Assembly: GCF_000226975.2 (NCBI RefSeq) | Contig: NZ_CP019285.1 | Span: forward strand, 124,001 to 188,000 | Source: Halobiforma lacisalsi AJ5 | GTDB taxonomy: Archaea; Halobacteriota; Halobacteria; Halobacteriales; Natrialbaceae | DNA: 64,000 bases | Direction: 5' to 3' | Part shown: one piece after another, positions 1-9,097 of the stretch | Numbering within the stretch: position 1 is the first letter of the stretch | Layout: each line of letters opens with the position of its first letter | Translations under genes and position numbers: made by a program | Notes under the pieces: generated by a model | Database searches by the model: none | What the model was told of the DNA's origin: nothing | Seen by the model: the letters and a program-made list of their open reading frames with translations, nothing else

Positions 1-2095
1 CCCCGTGAGTCGTCAACAGGTCCGCCTCGTCGCCCGCGGCGAGGATCATCCCGTTGGACTCGACGCCGAACAGTTCGGCGGGCTCCATGTTCGCAAGCAG
101 GATGCACTTCTCGCCAGGGAGTTCGTCGAGGTCGTGGAGTTGCTTGATACCCGCGACGACCTGGCGGGTCTCGAAGCCGATGTCGACCTCGAGGCGCGCG
201 AGGTCGTCCGCTCCCTCGATGCCTTCGGCGGTCTCGATGCGGCCGACGCGCATGTCGACGTCCTGGAACTCCTCGAAGCCGATACGATCCTCGGCCAGCG
301 GCTCGAGGTCGTCTACGTCTGCCATGTCGTCGGCTTCGTCCCCGGTGGTGTCGTCGTTTTCGGTTTCCTCGTCGCCTTCGTCTTCCTCTTCCCCGTCGTC
401 CGCCGCGGCAGCCACCCGCTCCTCGAGTTTCTCGTTGAGTTCCGCGACCCGGTCGTCCTCGATCTTCTCGAAGAGTTCGCCGGGCTCCTCGAAGGTCCGC
501 GGCGGGGCCTCGAGGGCGTGCTCGAGGTGGGCGTCGGCGATTTCGCCGTCCTCGCCCAGTTGCTCCCACAGTCTCTGGGCCTTGTCGGGGGCAATGGGCT
601 CGAGGAGGACGGCGACGGCCTTGGCGATCTGGACGCAGTCGCGGATGACCTGTGCGGCCTGCTCGGGATCGTCGTCGGTGAGCTTCCAGGGCTCGTTGCG
701 CTGGATGTACTCGTTGCCGAACTGGGCCAGTTCCCTGGCCGCCGCGCCGACGCCGCGCAGCGAGTAGTCGTTGACCGCCTCGCGGACGTCCTCGATCGCG
801 CCGTTGATCCGGTTCTCGACGTCCTCGGAGACGTCCGCTTTGGGCGTCCCCTCGTAGTTGCGGTAGGCAAAGAGCAGCGAGCGGTACCAGAAGTTGCCGA
901 CGGTCCCCACGAGCTCGCCGTTGACCTTCTCCTGGAAGGCGTCCCAGGAGAAGTCGACGTCCTGCTGGAGGCCGCCGGTCGTGGTGAGGTAGTACCGCAG
1001 CAGGTCGGGGTGGAACCCTTCCTCGAGGTACTCCCTGGCCCAGACCGCACGATTCCGGCTGGTCGAGAGGCCCTTGCCGTTGATAGTGATGAAACCGGTC
1101 GCGGCGACGCCCCGCGGTTTGTTGTAACCGGCACCCTCGAGCATCGCGGGCCAGAAGATGGTGTGGTGCTGGATGATGTCGCGGCCGATGAAGTGGACGA
1201 TGTCGCCTTCCTCCCGCCAGACCTGTTCCCAGTCGTACTCGTCGCTGCCGACGCGCTCGGAGTACTGCTTGGTCGAGGAGATGTACTCGATCGGGGCGTC
1301 GACCCAGACGTAGAGGACGAGGTCCTCACCGTCTTCGCCATCGGTCCCGGGGTAGTCGATCCCCCAGTCCATGTCCCGCGTGATACACCAGTCCTGCAGG
1401 CCGTCTTCGATCCACTGTCGCGGCTGGTTGCGCGCGTTCGAGGTGCCCTCGAGGTCGTCGAGGAAGTCCGTCAGGAACTCAGCGAACTCCGAGACCTCGA
1501 AGAACTTGTGGGTTCGGTCGCGGTACTCCGCGGGGTTGCCCGTGATCGTACTGGTCGGGTCCTCGACCTCACCGGGCTCCAGGTGGCGCTGACAGCCCTC
1601 GTCGCACTCGTCGCCGCGGGCTTTCGCGCCACAGTAGGGGCAGGTCCCCTCGACGTAGCGGTCGGGGAGGTACTGGTCGGCGTCGGGGTCGTAGGCGACC
1701 TGGATCTCCTTCTCGTAGACGTACCCTTCCTCGTCGAGGGTGCGGACGATGTCCTGGGTGAGTTCGGTGTTGGTCTCGTCGTGGGTGTGTCCGTAGTTGT
1801 CGAACTCGACGTTGAACTTCGGGAACGTCTCCTCGTACTGTTCGTGCCATTCCAGCGCGAAGTCTTCGGGGTCGACGCCCTGCTGCTCGGCGTTGACGGC
1901 GACGGGCGTGCCGTGCATGTCCGAGCCGCAAACGTAGACGGATTGCTGGCCCAGGGTCCCCAGCGCGCGGTTGTAAGCGTCTGCGCCGATGTACCCCCGG
2001 AGGTGACCGATATGCAGGTCCCCGTTCGCGTACGGGAGGCCGCAGGTCACCACCGCGGGACGGTCCGTCGGAAACTCGTCGGGTCCGGTGCTCAT
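1..2095 (-). CDS. metG: Methionyl-tRNA synthetase, 3' end outside window
   Basis: Class I aminoacyl-tRNA synthetase charging tRNA-Met with methionine in the cytoplasm. About 698 codons are visible and only the last few residues are missing. The HIGH motif appears as GDLHIGHLRG near residue 25. A zinc knuckle (CPYC then CDEGC) lies near residues 145-165, and the KMSKS loop appears as KGLSTSR near residue 340. An acidic linker then leads into a C-terminal EMAP/Trbp111-like tRNA-binding domain (FQDVDMRVGRIE, later NMEPAELFGVESNGM). The start is the ATG at 2095. A TTTTA element at about 2120-2125, set inside a GGCGGG/CCCGCC inverted repeat, is placed for a leaderless transcript. Confidence 0.96.
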   Translation of the reverse strand, partial: MSTGPDEFPTDRPAVVTCGLPYANGDLHIGHLRGYIGADAYNRALGTLGQQSVYVCGSDMHGTPVAVNAEQQGVDPEDFALEWHEQYEETFPKFNVEFDNYGHTHDETNTELTQDIVRTLDEEGYVYEKEIQVAYDPDADQYLPDRYVEGTCPYCGAKARGDECDEGCQRHLEPGEVEDPTSTITGNPAEYRDRTHKFFEVSEFAEFLTDFLDDLEGTSNARNQPRQWIEDGLQDWCITRDMDWGIDYPGTDGEDGEDLVLYVWVDAPIEYISSTKQYSERVGSDEYDWEQVWREEGDIVHFIGRDIIQHHTIFWPAMLEGAGYNKPRGVAATGFITINGKGLSTSRNRAVWAREYLEEGFHPDLLRYYLTTTGGLQQDVDFSWDAFQEKVNGELVGTVGNFWYRSLLFAYRNYEGTPKADVSEDVENRINGAIEDVREAVNDYSLRGVGAAARELAQFGNEYIQRNEPWKLTDDDPEQAAQVIRDCVQIAKAVAVLLEPIAPDKAQRLWEQLGEDGEIADAHLEHALEAPPRTFEEPGELFEKIEDDRVAELNEKLEERVAAAADDGEEEDEGDEETENDDTTGDEADDMADVDDLEPLAEDRIGFEEFQDVDMRVGRIETAEGIEGADDLARLEVDIGFETRQVVAGIKQLHDLDELPGEKCILLANMEPAELFGVESNGMILAAGDEADLLTTHG

Positions 2096-2364
2096 GTACG
2101 TACTCTCTCGGTGGCGGGCGTAAAACCCGCCGGTTTTCGGTCGATTTCGCAAGCGATGCCGCTATCGGTCGGACCGCACGCGTCGGGTTTCGCGTTGCCC
2201 GCACCCGTATGATCGGGCTCGGTATCGATCCATGGCGACGCTCCCCCCGAGGACAGCGACGGCTACATCGGCATCGAGTAGAACGAGTCGACGGGCGGGA
2301 GATCCGTCATTCTCGAGTCCAGGTTACGGCCGAACGTGTATAACGGTTGCCATGCGACGGCAAC

Positions 2365-2685
2365 TCAGCGGTCAATCGTCCAGACGTCCGCCAGCACGTC
2401 GTACCGGCCGCCGAGCAACAACATCGCGCCGAGGACGCCCGTACCGACGAACGCCACCGCGAACGTCGCCGTCGGCAACTCGAGGACGACGACCGCGGCG
2501 GTCCAGACCCAGACGAACCAGCCCAGCGCCTCCCAGGGGCGGCCGCCGTACAGCCGCCACAGCGACAGCGACAGCAGAAAGCCGCCGAACGCGGCCGCAA
2601 CCAGGACGGGCTCGAGCGAGAGCGCCGCCGCGGTGGCAACGAGCACGAGGGAGCCGATGACGGCGACCGCGTCCAGTCGATCCAT
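2365..2685 (-). CDS. Small hypothetical membrane protein (106 aa)
   Basis: I do not recognise the family. The 106 residues contain four likely transmembrane segments (about residues 5-20, 25-43, 52-72 and 74-95) joined by short loops, one of which reads LYGGRPWEALGW. It ends in a short cytosolic-looking tail. The gene lies upstream of metG on the same strand and downstream of the DUF2892-like gene. The coding frame has normal haloarchaeal composition, and the reading frames opposite it look like shadows. Function unknown. Confidence 0.65.
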   Translation of the reverse strand: MDRLDAVAVIGSLVLVATAAALSLEPVLVAAAFGGFLLSLSLWRLYGGRPWEALGWFVWVWTAAVVVLELPTATFAVAFVGTGVLGAMLLLGGRYDVLADVWTIDR

Positions 2686-2783
2686 CGGGCGCTACTCCCG
2701 GCGCAGCGACAAAACGTGTATCGGTTCCGGCCGTCGATCCCGGCCGCGACTCGAGCGAACTCGGGAGTTCGAACGGCGACGGA

Positions 2784-2999
2784 TCAGTCGCCGCAGGTAT
2801 TGATTCCCAGCAGTCGGTACACCGGACAGAGCTGCGTCGCCCCCGTCCCCAGCAACACGACGCCGACGACGAGCGCGACGGCGCCGACGACGGGCGCGGT
2901 CGCCAGAACACCGCCGAGAGCGGCGATTCCGACGGCTGCGAGGACGGCACCCAGCGAGAGCCGAACGGTCCGATCGATCGAACAGACGTTCGTTTCCAT
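2784..2999 (-). CDS. DUF2892 (YgaP-like) small membrane protein
   Basis: This 71-residue protein begins METNVCSIDRTVRLSLG and ends with TGATQLCPVYRLLGINTCGD. The layout fits the DUF2892/YgaP transmembrane family: an N-terminal N-x-x-x-x-D-R-x-x-R motif, two hydrophobic helices and a C-P-x-Y-x-L-L-G-I-x-T tail. Such proteins often accompany rhodaneses, but none is adjacent here. The ATG at 2999 was chosen because the family motif begins immediately after it; a longer frame upstream has no similarity. Role unknown, probably inner-membrane associated. Confidence 0.8.
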   Translation of the reverse strand: METNVCSIDRTVRLSLGAVLAAVGIAALGGVLATAPVVGAVALVVGVVLLGTGATQLCPVYRLLGINTCGD

Positions 3000-3109
3000 A
3001 CCACACGGTTCGGCGCGACGGTCGATAATAGGTGTGGTACGATCGTCGAATACTGTACGTCGAACGCTGAACACGAACGCTACCGCCCGGCGCGAACCGA
3101 TCCGCGCCG

Positions 3110-4255
3110 TCACTCGCCGGGACTCGGAACCGCCCGCGCGGCCCGGGACTCGAGTCGATCCAGGTCCGCGAGGAACGACTCGAGCATCTCGCGGGTGACG
3201 TGGGGCATGCAGACGAACCGAACCCGCTCGTCGTCGCCGGTCCGGGAGAGACGCCACCCTTCCGCCCGGAGCGACTCGAACAGCCAAGTCGGGATCGACG
3301 CCGCGACCAGCGGCAGGACAGGCTCGACGACGTCGTACCCCCGGGACTCGAGTTGATCGGCGAGCCACTCGGCGTTGTGCTGTGAGCGGACGTACTGGTC
3401 GCGGTAGCCGTCGGGCCACAGTTCCTCCATCGCCGCGACCGCGCTGGCGACGCCCGCGCCCGATCTCGTTCCGGTGAGCGTCGCCTGCGAGGTCGACTCG
3501 AGGTAGGGCGTGTCGACGGCGAGTTCGTCGAGCAGGTCGGCCGAGCGCACGAGCAACCCACCGGCCGGGACGGCGGCCTGGCCCATCTTGTGCGGGTCGA
3601 TCGCCATCGTGTCGACCGCGGCGTGGCCGAAGTGCCACTCGCGGTCGGTAAAGGGCAGGGCGAACCCGCCCCAGGCGGCGTCGACGTGCAACAGGGCGTC
3701 GACCGACGTGGCGATTTCGCCGAGTTCGGGGATCGGATCGACCCGGCCGTACTCGGTCGACCCCGCGACGCCGACCACGGCCGCGGTATCCTCGTCGACC
3801 GCGGCGCGGACGGCGTCGAGGTCCACGCGGTGATCCGAGGCCGTGGGAACGACCTCGAGGTCGACCTGCAGGAGGTCCGCGGCCTTCCGGAAGCTGAAGT
3901 GCGCCGATTCGGGGACGACGACGGACGGGCGATCAGTGCCACGGGCGGCACGCTCGCGGGCGATTCGCACGGCCTGGACGTTCGCCTCGGTCCCGCCGCT
4001 GGTGACGTAGCCGGTCGGCCCCCCGGACCCGTCCTCGTCAGCGGCTCCGATGGCGTCGGCCGTATCGATCTCGAGGCCGACGATCTCTCCGAGCATGGCG
4101 ACGGCCCGGTCCTCGAGGGCGGCGGCGGTTTGATACGTGCCGGGGTCGCCGGGATTCGTCGCGAGGAACCGTTCTGCGGCCTCGCGGGCTGCCGGGTGCG
4201 GTTCGGTACACATCGAGGAGAGCACCCGGTCGAACGACTGTGGCTCGGCGCGCAT
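3110..4255 (-). CDS. mfnA: MfnA-type L-tyrosine/L-aspartate decarboxylase (PLP)
   Basis: Group II pyridoxal-phosphate decarboxylase of 381 residues. The PLP-binding lysine lies in DPHKMGQA (about residue 230), preceded by HVDAAWGG, which carries the cofactor-contacting Asp. An N-terminal substrate-site signature, [11 protein letters not shown], lies near residue 85. In methanogens MfnA makes tyramine for methanofuran. Haloarchaea lack methanofuran, so here the enzyme more likely makes beta-alanine from aspartate for coenzyme A (established for archaeal homologues, inferred here). It is separated by about 170 bp from ppsA, and the intervening DNA carries a short GGATTCG-like tandem repeat. Confidence 0.9.
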   Translation of the reverse strand: MRAEPQSFDRVLSSMCTEPHPAAREAAERFLATNPGDPGTYQTAAALEDRAVAMLGEIVGLEIDTADAIGAADEDGSGGPTGYVTSGGTEANVQAVRIARERAARGTDRPSVVVPESAHFSFRKAADLLQVDLEVVPTASDHRVDLDAVRAAVDEDTAAVVGVAGSTEYGRVDPIPELGEIATSVDALLHVDAAWGGFALPFTDREWHFGHAAVDTMAIDPHKMGQAAVPAGGLLVRSADLLDELAVDTPYLESTSQATLTGTRSGAGVASAVAAMEELWPDGYRDQYVRSQHNAEWLADQLESRGYDVVEPVLPLVAASIPTWLFESLRAEGWRLSRTGDDERVRFVCMPHVTREMLESFLADLDRLESRAARAVPSPGE

Positions 4256-4364
4256 ATTATCGTAGACGGGAATCGGTCGGATATTCGTTGCGTTTCGAGA
4301 CCCTACGAAACGTCCGGAAACGGGGAGGGAGTGGTCCCAGTCCGTGGGAGCGGAGTGCGGTCGT

Positions 4365-4410
4365 GTTCGGGTCCGGGTTCGGATTCGGGTTCGGATTCGG
4401 GATCGGGTCC
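4365..4410 (+). repeat. Short imperfect tandem repeat (GGTTCG/GGATTCG)
   Basis: About seven imperfect copies of a 6-7 base unit (GGTTCG, GGATTCG, GGGATCG) lie between the mfnA start and the ppsA stop. It looks like a slippage-type microsatellite and has no recognised function. Confidence 0.6.
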
Positions 4411-4423
4411 GCTGCTCGAGATT

Positions 4424-6775
4424 TCAGCGAACCGAATCGAGCAGCAGTTTCTGCTCGACGCGCTTGACCTCGTGCTGGACGTCCCGCACCGCGTCGATGT
4501 TCGCCGAAATAGAGCTGATCCCCTCGTTGACGAGGTACTGGACCATCTCCGGTTTGGACCCGGCCTGGCCGCAGATGCTCGTGTCGACGCCGTGCTCGCG
4601 GCAGGTCTCGATGACGTCGCCGATCAGCCGCAGCACGGAGGGGTGCAACTCGTCGAACCGGTCGGCGACGTTCTCGTTGTTGCGGTCGACCGCCAGGGTG
4701 TACTGGGTCAGATCGTTCGTCCCGAAGGAGGCGAAGTCGATGCCGGCGTCGGCCATCTCCTCGACGGCCAGCGCCGAGGCCGGCGTCTCGATCATCACGC
4801 CCCACTTGCGCTTCTCGGGGTCGATACCCGCCTCCCGCATGAGCGACTTCGCGCGGTAGACGTCCTCCGCGTCGTTGACCAGCGGGAACATGATCTCGAC
4901 GTTGTCGTAGCCCATCTCGTAGAGCCGGCGGAACGCCTCGAGTTCGTGGGCGAAGACGTCCGGCCGGTCGAGCGATCGGCGGATCCCCCGATAGCCAAGC
5001 ATCGGGTTGTGCTCGTCGGGTTCGTCCTCGCCGCCCTCGAGCTGGCGGAACTCGTCGGTCGGCGCATCGAGGGTGCGCGTGCGGACTGGCCGCGGGTAGA
5101 ACTCGTCGGCGACGCCCCGGATCCCCTCGACGAGTTGCGTGATGTAGGCGTCCTCGCCCTCCTCCTCGATGAACTTCGCGGGCGTGCGGTTCAGCGAGAG
5201 GATCATATGTTCCATCCGGAGCAGGCCGACGCCGTCAGCCCCCGTCGCGGCGGCGCGTTCGGCCGCCTCGGGGATGGAGACGTTGACCTTCACCTCCGTC
5301 GCGGTCATCGGCTTGACCGGCGACTGCGGCCGGACCTCCTCGACGGGTTCGGTCTCCTCCTCGGGTTCGACGACCTCGCCCTCGAGGACCTGTCCTTTGT
5401 CGCCGTCGAGCGTGACGACCTGGCCGTCCTCGAGGACGGTCGTGGCGTTGGTCGTGCCGACGATCGCGGGCACGCCGAGTTCGCGGGAGACGATCGCGGC
5501 ATGGCTGGTCATGCCGCCCTCGTCGGTGACGATCCCCGAGGCGCGTTTCATCGCCGGCACCATGTCGGGCATCGTCATTTCGGTGACGATGACGTCGCCC
5601 TCGCCGACCCTGTCGAGGTCGTCCAACTTCTCGACGATCCGGGCGGCACCGCTGACGGTACCCGGGCTCGAGCCCAGGCCGTCGACGATGACGTCCCCGG
5701 TCTCGTCGTTGCTCGCGGCTCCGGAGTCGGCCCGGCTCTGGGCGGCTTTCGCGCCGCTGCCGTCGGTGACGCCCTTCGTCGGGTCGATGCCCGCCTCGGT
5801 CGGATCCGCGACGTCTCCGGCCCCGGTCTCGCCCTCGCTGATCGTCGTGATCGGGCGCGACTGCAGCATGTAGACCTCACCGTCGGCGATCGCCCACTCG
5901 ACGTCCTGTGGGTTGTCGTAGTGGTCCTCGACGCGCTCGCCGAGTTCGACGAGGGCGTCGATCTCGTCGTCGGCGATGACACGCGCGTTTCGCTTCCCCT
6001 CCGGCACATCGCGCTCGACGGTCTCGCCGGTCTCCTCGTCTTTGACGTGCATCACCTTCTTCTCGGCGACGGTCACTTCGAGGTCGCCGCCGTCGCGGGG
6101 AACGACGTAGTTGTCCGGCGAGACGGCCCCGGAGACGACCGCTTCGCCCAGCCCCCAGGCGGCCTCGATGATCATCGTCGGGTCGCCCGTCGAGGGGTGG
6201 CTGGTGAACATCACGCCGGATTTGTCGGCGTCGACCATCTGCTGGACGACGACGGCGATGTTCACCGCGGAGTGGTCGAACCCCTGCTCCTGGCGGTAGT
6301 AGATCGCCCGCTGCGTAAAGAGCGAGGCCCAACACTCCCGGACGCGATCGAGCAGGGCCTCCTCGGTGACGTTGAGGAACGTCTCCTGCTGGCCGGCGAA
6401 GGAGGCGTCCGGAAGGTCCTCCGCGGTCGCGGACGAGCGGACCGCGACGAACGCCTCCCCGTCACCCACCTCGTGGTAGGACTCGAGGATCTCCTCGCGA
6501 AGCTCCTCGGGGAACGGCGTCTCGAGGATCAGTTCCTGCGCGCGGTCGGCGGCGTCGGCGAGGGCGCTCGAGTCCTCGACGTCGACGTCGACGGCCGCGA
6601 ACAGCTCCTCGTCGATTCCCGCTTCCTCGATGAACGATCGGTAGGTCCCGGCCGTGACCACGAATCCGGGCGGAACGGGCAGTCCCGCACCGGTAAGCTC
6701 CCCGAGGGAGGCACCTTTGCCGCCGACCTTCTCGAGGTCGCCGGCGCTGATCTCGTCCAGCCAGAGTACAGCCAT
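4424..6775 (-). CDS. ppsA: Phosphoenolpyruvate synthase
   Basis: Pyruvate, water dikinase of 783 residues, making PEP from pyruvate and ATP for gluconeogenesis. Order of domains: N-terminal ATP-grasp (GGKGASLGELTGAGLPVPPGF, then RSSATAEDLPDASFAGQQ), central swivelling domain with the phosphorylated histidine in GGMTSHAAIVSRELGVP, and a C-terminal PEP/pyruvate TIM barrel ending with CGQAGSKPEM and the catalytic Cys. A low-complexity linker lies near residues 325-360. The ATG at 6775 was chosen over an upstream ATG because family similarity starts at MAVLWLDE and a TATA-like TTTATTC lies about 25 nt upstream on the minus strand. Confidence 0.95.
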   Translation of the reverse strand: MAVLWLDEISAGDLEKVGGKGASLGELTGAGLPVPPGFVVTAGTYRSFIEEAGIDEELFAAVDVDVEDSSALADAADRAQELILETPFPEELREEILESYHEVGDGEAFVAVRSSATAEDLPDASFAGQQETFLNVTEEALLDRVRECWASLFTQRAIYYRQEQGFDHSAVNIAVVVQQMVDADKSGVMFTSHPSTGDPTMIIEAAWGLGEAVVSGAVSPDNYVVPRDGGDLEVTVAEKKVMHVKDEETGETVERDVPEGKRNARVIADDEIDALVELGERVEDHYDNPQDVEWAIADGEVYMLQSRPITTISEGETGAGDVADPTEAGIDPTKGVTDGSGAKAAQSRADSGAASNDETGDVIVDGLGSSPGTVSGAARIVEKLDDLDRVGEGDVIVTEMTMPDMVPAMKRASGIVTDEGGMTSHAAIVSRELGVPAIVGTTNATTVLEDGQVVTLDGDKGQVLEGEVVEPEEETEPVEEVRPQSPVKPMTATEVKVNVSIPEAAERAAATGADGVGLLRMEHMILSLNRTPAKFIEEEGEDAYITQLVEGIRGVADEFYPRPVRTRTLDAPTDEFRQLEGGEDEPDEHNPMLGYRGIRRSLDRPDVFAHELEAFRRLYEMGYDNVEIMFPLVNDAEDVYRAKSLMREAGIDPEKRKWGVMIETPASALAVEEMADAGIDFASFGTNDLTQYTLAVDRNNENVADRFDELHPSVLRLIGDVIETCREHGVDTSICGQAGSKPEMVQYLVNEGISSISANIDAVRDVQHEVKRVEQKLLLDSVR

Positions 6776-7009
6776 GCTATTTGGGTGGTCAGCAGACCGA
6801 ATAAAGAAGGTTGCGAACGGTCGCCATGATTCGAAACTCGGCTTCGAATGAGTTTCTGTGCGGTCCAGCGATATTCGCCGCTCGAGACCATTACTCCACG
6901 GGGTGATCGACGCCACTACTGAACCGACGGCGTCGGAACTCTGGGTCGGTATGCGTCGCGAAAAATCGAAGCACACAGTATCGCCTGGCGGCGACAGCGG
7001 TGAGCCTGA

Positions 7010-7204
7010 TTACTGCCGAACGACGTTCGTCGCGCGGGGGCCCTTGGGGGCCTGTTCGATGTCGAATTCGATCTCGGTTCCTTCGGTCAGATCCTCGCCG
7101 CCAACGTCCTCCATGTGGAAGAACACGTCGTCGTCGGAGTCCTCAGTCTCGATGAAACCGTAACCGCCAGTGTCGTTGAAGAAGTCAACCGTACCGTTTG
7201 CCAT
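7010..7204 (-). CDS. cspA: Cold-shock-domain protein
   Basis: A 64-residue single OB-fold cold-shock protein that binds single-stranded nucleic acid. It starts MANGTVDFFNDTGGYGFIE and contains the RNP1-like segment GYGFI and the RNP2-like DVFFHMED. The ATG at 7204 gives the canonical CspA length; a longer frame upstream lacks similarity. Compared with bacterial CspA it is strongly acidic, as usual in haloarchaea. It is monocistronic in appearance, with about 220 bp of featureless DNA on either side. Confidence 0.95.
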   Translation of the reverse strand: MANGTVDFFNDTGGYGFIETEDSDDDVFFHMEDVGGEDLTEGTEIEFDIEQAPKGPRATNVVRQ

Positions 7205-7428
7205 TGCAACTATCCAAAACCCCGATACACGGTTAAGTGTTCCGCATTCGTTTTCTATTTCTCGAAACAGGGCTACGAATGTTATTTGTATTCGGTTTGA
7301 GCGGGCATTCGTCAACCAGCGGTCGACGATGCGGGGAATCCTGTCCGATCCGTCGGGTTCTCGCGAGGAGACCGCCGAGTCCCAATTTCCGCCGCCGTGA
7401 ACGGCCCGATCGCCGAATTCGTCCGGGC

Positions 7429-8343
7429 TCAGGCCTCGAGGATCTCGTCTTCCTCGTCGTCCGGGACGACCAGTGACCCTTCGAGCGCGACGACGCCGCG
7501 GCCGCCGACTCGAACGCCTTCCCCGTCCTTGTTGCCGACCCGAACCCGGACGATCCCCGGCCGGTCGACGTAGTGACCCTGCTCGAGGCGGAGTTCCTCG
7601 GGGAACTCGTCGTCGAACGCGCCGAAGCGATCGAGGTACGCGCCGACGGCCCCACTCGCGGTGCCGGTGACTGGGTCCTCGGGCACGCCCGCGCCCGGCG
7701 CGAACATCCGTCCGTGCAGCGTCGACTCCCGCTCGAGCGCGTCGAAGGTGAAGAGATAGACGCCGGCCGCGTCGACCGCGTCCGCGAGGTCCTCGACCGC
7801 GTTCATGTCGGGGTCGGCGCTTCCCAGATCCGAGAGGTACGTGATCGGGACGATCAGAAAGGGAAGCCCCGTGGAGGAGACGGCCAGCGGAATGTCGTCG
7901 CTGGCCCCCTCGAGTGCGGCCCGGTCGACGCCGAGCGCGTCGGCGACACGGTCGTAACCGACGTCGACCTCGCGAATTTGTGGGGCGTCCTGGGTCATCC
8001 AGACCGTCCCGTCCTCGGCGACCTCGATCTCGAGGACACCGACGTTCGTTTCGAGCGTCGTCGTACCGGGCTCGAGGCCCTCGCGCTCGTGGAGGTAGGC
8101 GAACGAGCCGATCGTCGCGTGGCCACAGAGGTCGACCTCCTGGGTCGGGGTAAAGTAGCGGATCCGGCGGTCGGCCGCCGCGCTCGAGCGCAGGAACGCG
8201 GTCTCGCTAACGGCCATCTCGTCGGCGATCGCTTGCATCTGCTCCGTCGAGAGGTCGTCCGCGTCCGGGACGACGCCGGCGGGGTTGCCGGCGAGCGGTT
8301 CGTCGGTGAACGCGTCGACCTGGACGATCCGAGTCGTCTCCAT
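7429..8343 (-). CDS. PhzF-family isomerase/epimerase
   Basis: A 304-residue member of the PhzF/diaminopimelate-epimerase fold. It opens with VDAFTDEPLAGNPAGVV, carries the conserved Glu in VSETAFL (about residue 48), and has DLCGHATIGSFAYL near residue 75 and GVPEDPVTGTASGAVGAYL in the second lobe, where the paired glycine/His loops shape the active site. Substrate unknown; PhzF itself isomerises a phenazine precursor, but most family members act elsewhere and no phenazine genes are nearby. The start ATG at 8343 is firm because the motif begins directly after it. Confidence 0.88.
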   Translation of the reverse strand: METTRIVQVDAFTDEPLAGNPAGVVPDADDLSTEQMQAIADEMAVSETAFLRSSAAADRRIRYFTPTQEVDLCGHATIGSFAYLHEREGLEPGTTTLETNVGVLEIEVAEDGTVWMTQDAPQIREVDVGYDRVADALGVDRAALEGASDDIPLAVSSTGLPFLIVPITYLSDLGSADPDMNAVEDLADAVDAAGVYLFTFDALERESTLHGRMFAPGAGVPEDPVTGTASGAVGAYLDRFGAFDDEFPEELRLEQGHYVDRPGIVRVRVGNKDGEGVRVGGRGVVALEGSLVVPDDEEDEILEA

Positions 8344-8410
8344 ACGACGTCGATCGGGCGACCGGCGTATGAATCCTCGGGCACTGGAGCCGTCGTCGGC
8401 CTCGAGCCCG

Positions 8411-8455
8411 GGACGGAGACGGAAGACGGCGAGACGGAGACGGAGACGGAGACAG
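8411..8455 (+). repeat. GAGACG-type hexamer repeat
   Basis: Copies of GAGACG, some interrupted, lie just downstream of the 147-residue membrane protein gene and upstream of the PhzF-like gene start. It is probably a slippage product in intergenic DNA. Confidence 0.6.
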
Positions 8456-8457
8456 TG

Positions 8458-8901
8458 TTAGACTCGAGCGTGCGTGCGCTCGGGGACGTCGGCCTTGTTG
8501 TTCGCGTAGGCGCTGTACGCCGAGAGGGCAGCCGTGAGCAGGCCGCCGGCGGCGGTGGCGGTCGCGAGTTCGCTGCTCCCCATCTCGATGACCGTCGGGG
8601 AGGCGAGCGCCCACAGCCCGAGGATGGCGGCCAGCGAGGCGACCCCGACGCTGGCCAGCCGGTCCCTGCTCAACCGGTAGAAGTTGTACCCGCCGAGCAG
8701 GAAGATCGCCGTTCCCACGAGGGTGTCGTTCCAGATCGCCGCCTCAGTGGCCTCGAACATGAACGGGTAGGCCACGAGTCCCAGCCCCGCCAGCGCGACG
8801 ATGGCGCTCACCCACTGCATCACGTCCGTGTTGAGCGTGTCGTGTCCGGTTTCGGTACCACGGGTCGTTCCGGCGTCGGTGTCGGTCGGTGTATCGCTCA
8901 T
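8458..8901 (-). CDS. SPW-repeat-like membrane protein (147 aa)
   Basis: Four hydrophobic segments (about residues 30-50, 60-78, 85-105 and 112-130) follow a soluble, Thr/Asp-rich N-terminus. The first helix region, VMQWVSAIVALAGLGLVAYPF, followed by WNDTLVGTAIFLLGGYNF, resembles the SPW-repeat fold common in haloarchaeal membrane proteins. This is a tentative family assignment. The downstream end contains a Tyr/Asn-rich loop and a basic tail. It forms no obvious operon with the PhzF-like gene, from which a hexamer repeat separates it. Function unknown. Confidence 0.65.
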   Translation of the reverse strand: MSDTPTDTDAGTTRGTETGHDTLNTDVMQWVSAIVALAGLGLVAYPFMFEATEAAIWNDTLVGTAIFLLGGYNFYRLSRDRLASVGVASLAAILGLWALASPTVIEMGSSELATATAAGGLLTAALSAYSAYANNKADVPERTHARV

Positions 8902-9097
8902 GAGAACTCACGTTACCGTCGCCCTGGAGCGGGGAAAACGACGATGCCTGCAGTTGTCGAGCGGGTGTGGCGCGGTCCGCTCGCCGGCCACGTGGCGGAA
9001 CCGTCGGTCCGGACCCGGTACGGCCCCACTCGGGCGCACAAACAGGCCCCCGATTTACCTCCCGGGTGGGTGAGGGTTGTGACTGAGTGACTCCACG

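Noticed and set aside
5-2212. 735-codon plus-strand frame across the metG region
   Set aside because: It is the antisense shadow of metG; GC-rich third positions keep opposite frames open. All MetRS motifs read on the minus strand.
3590-6829. 1,079-codon plus-strand frame
   Set aside because: Shadow of mfnA and ppsA. Composition is unnatural (repeated DLDVG-like and RRGR tracts) and no motif is seen.
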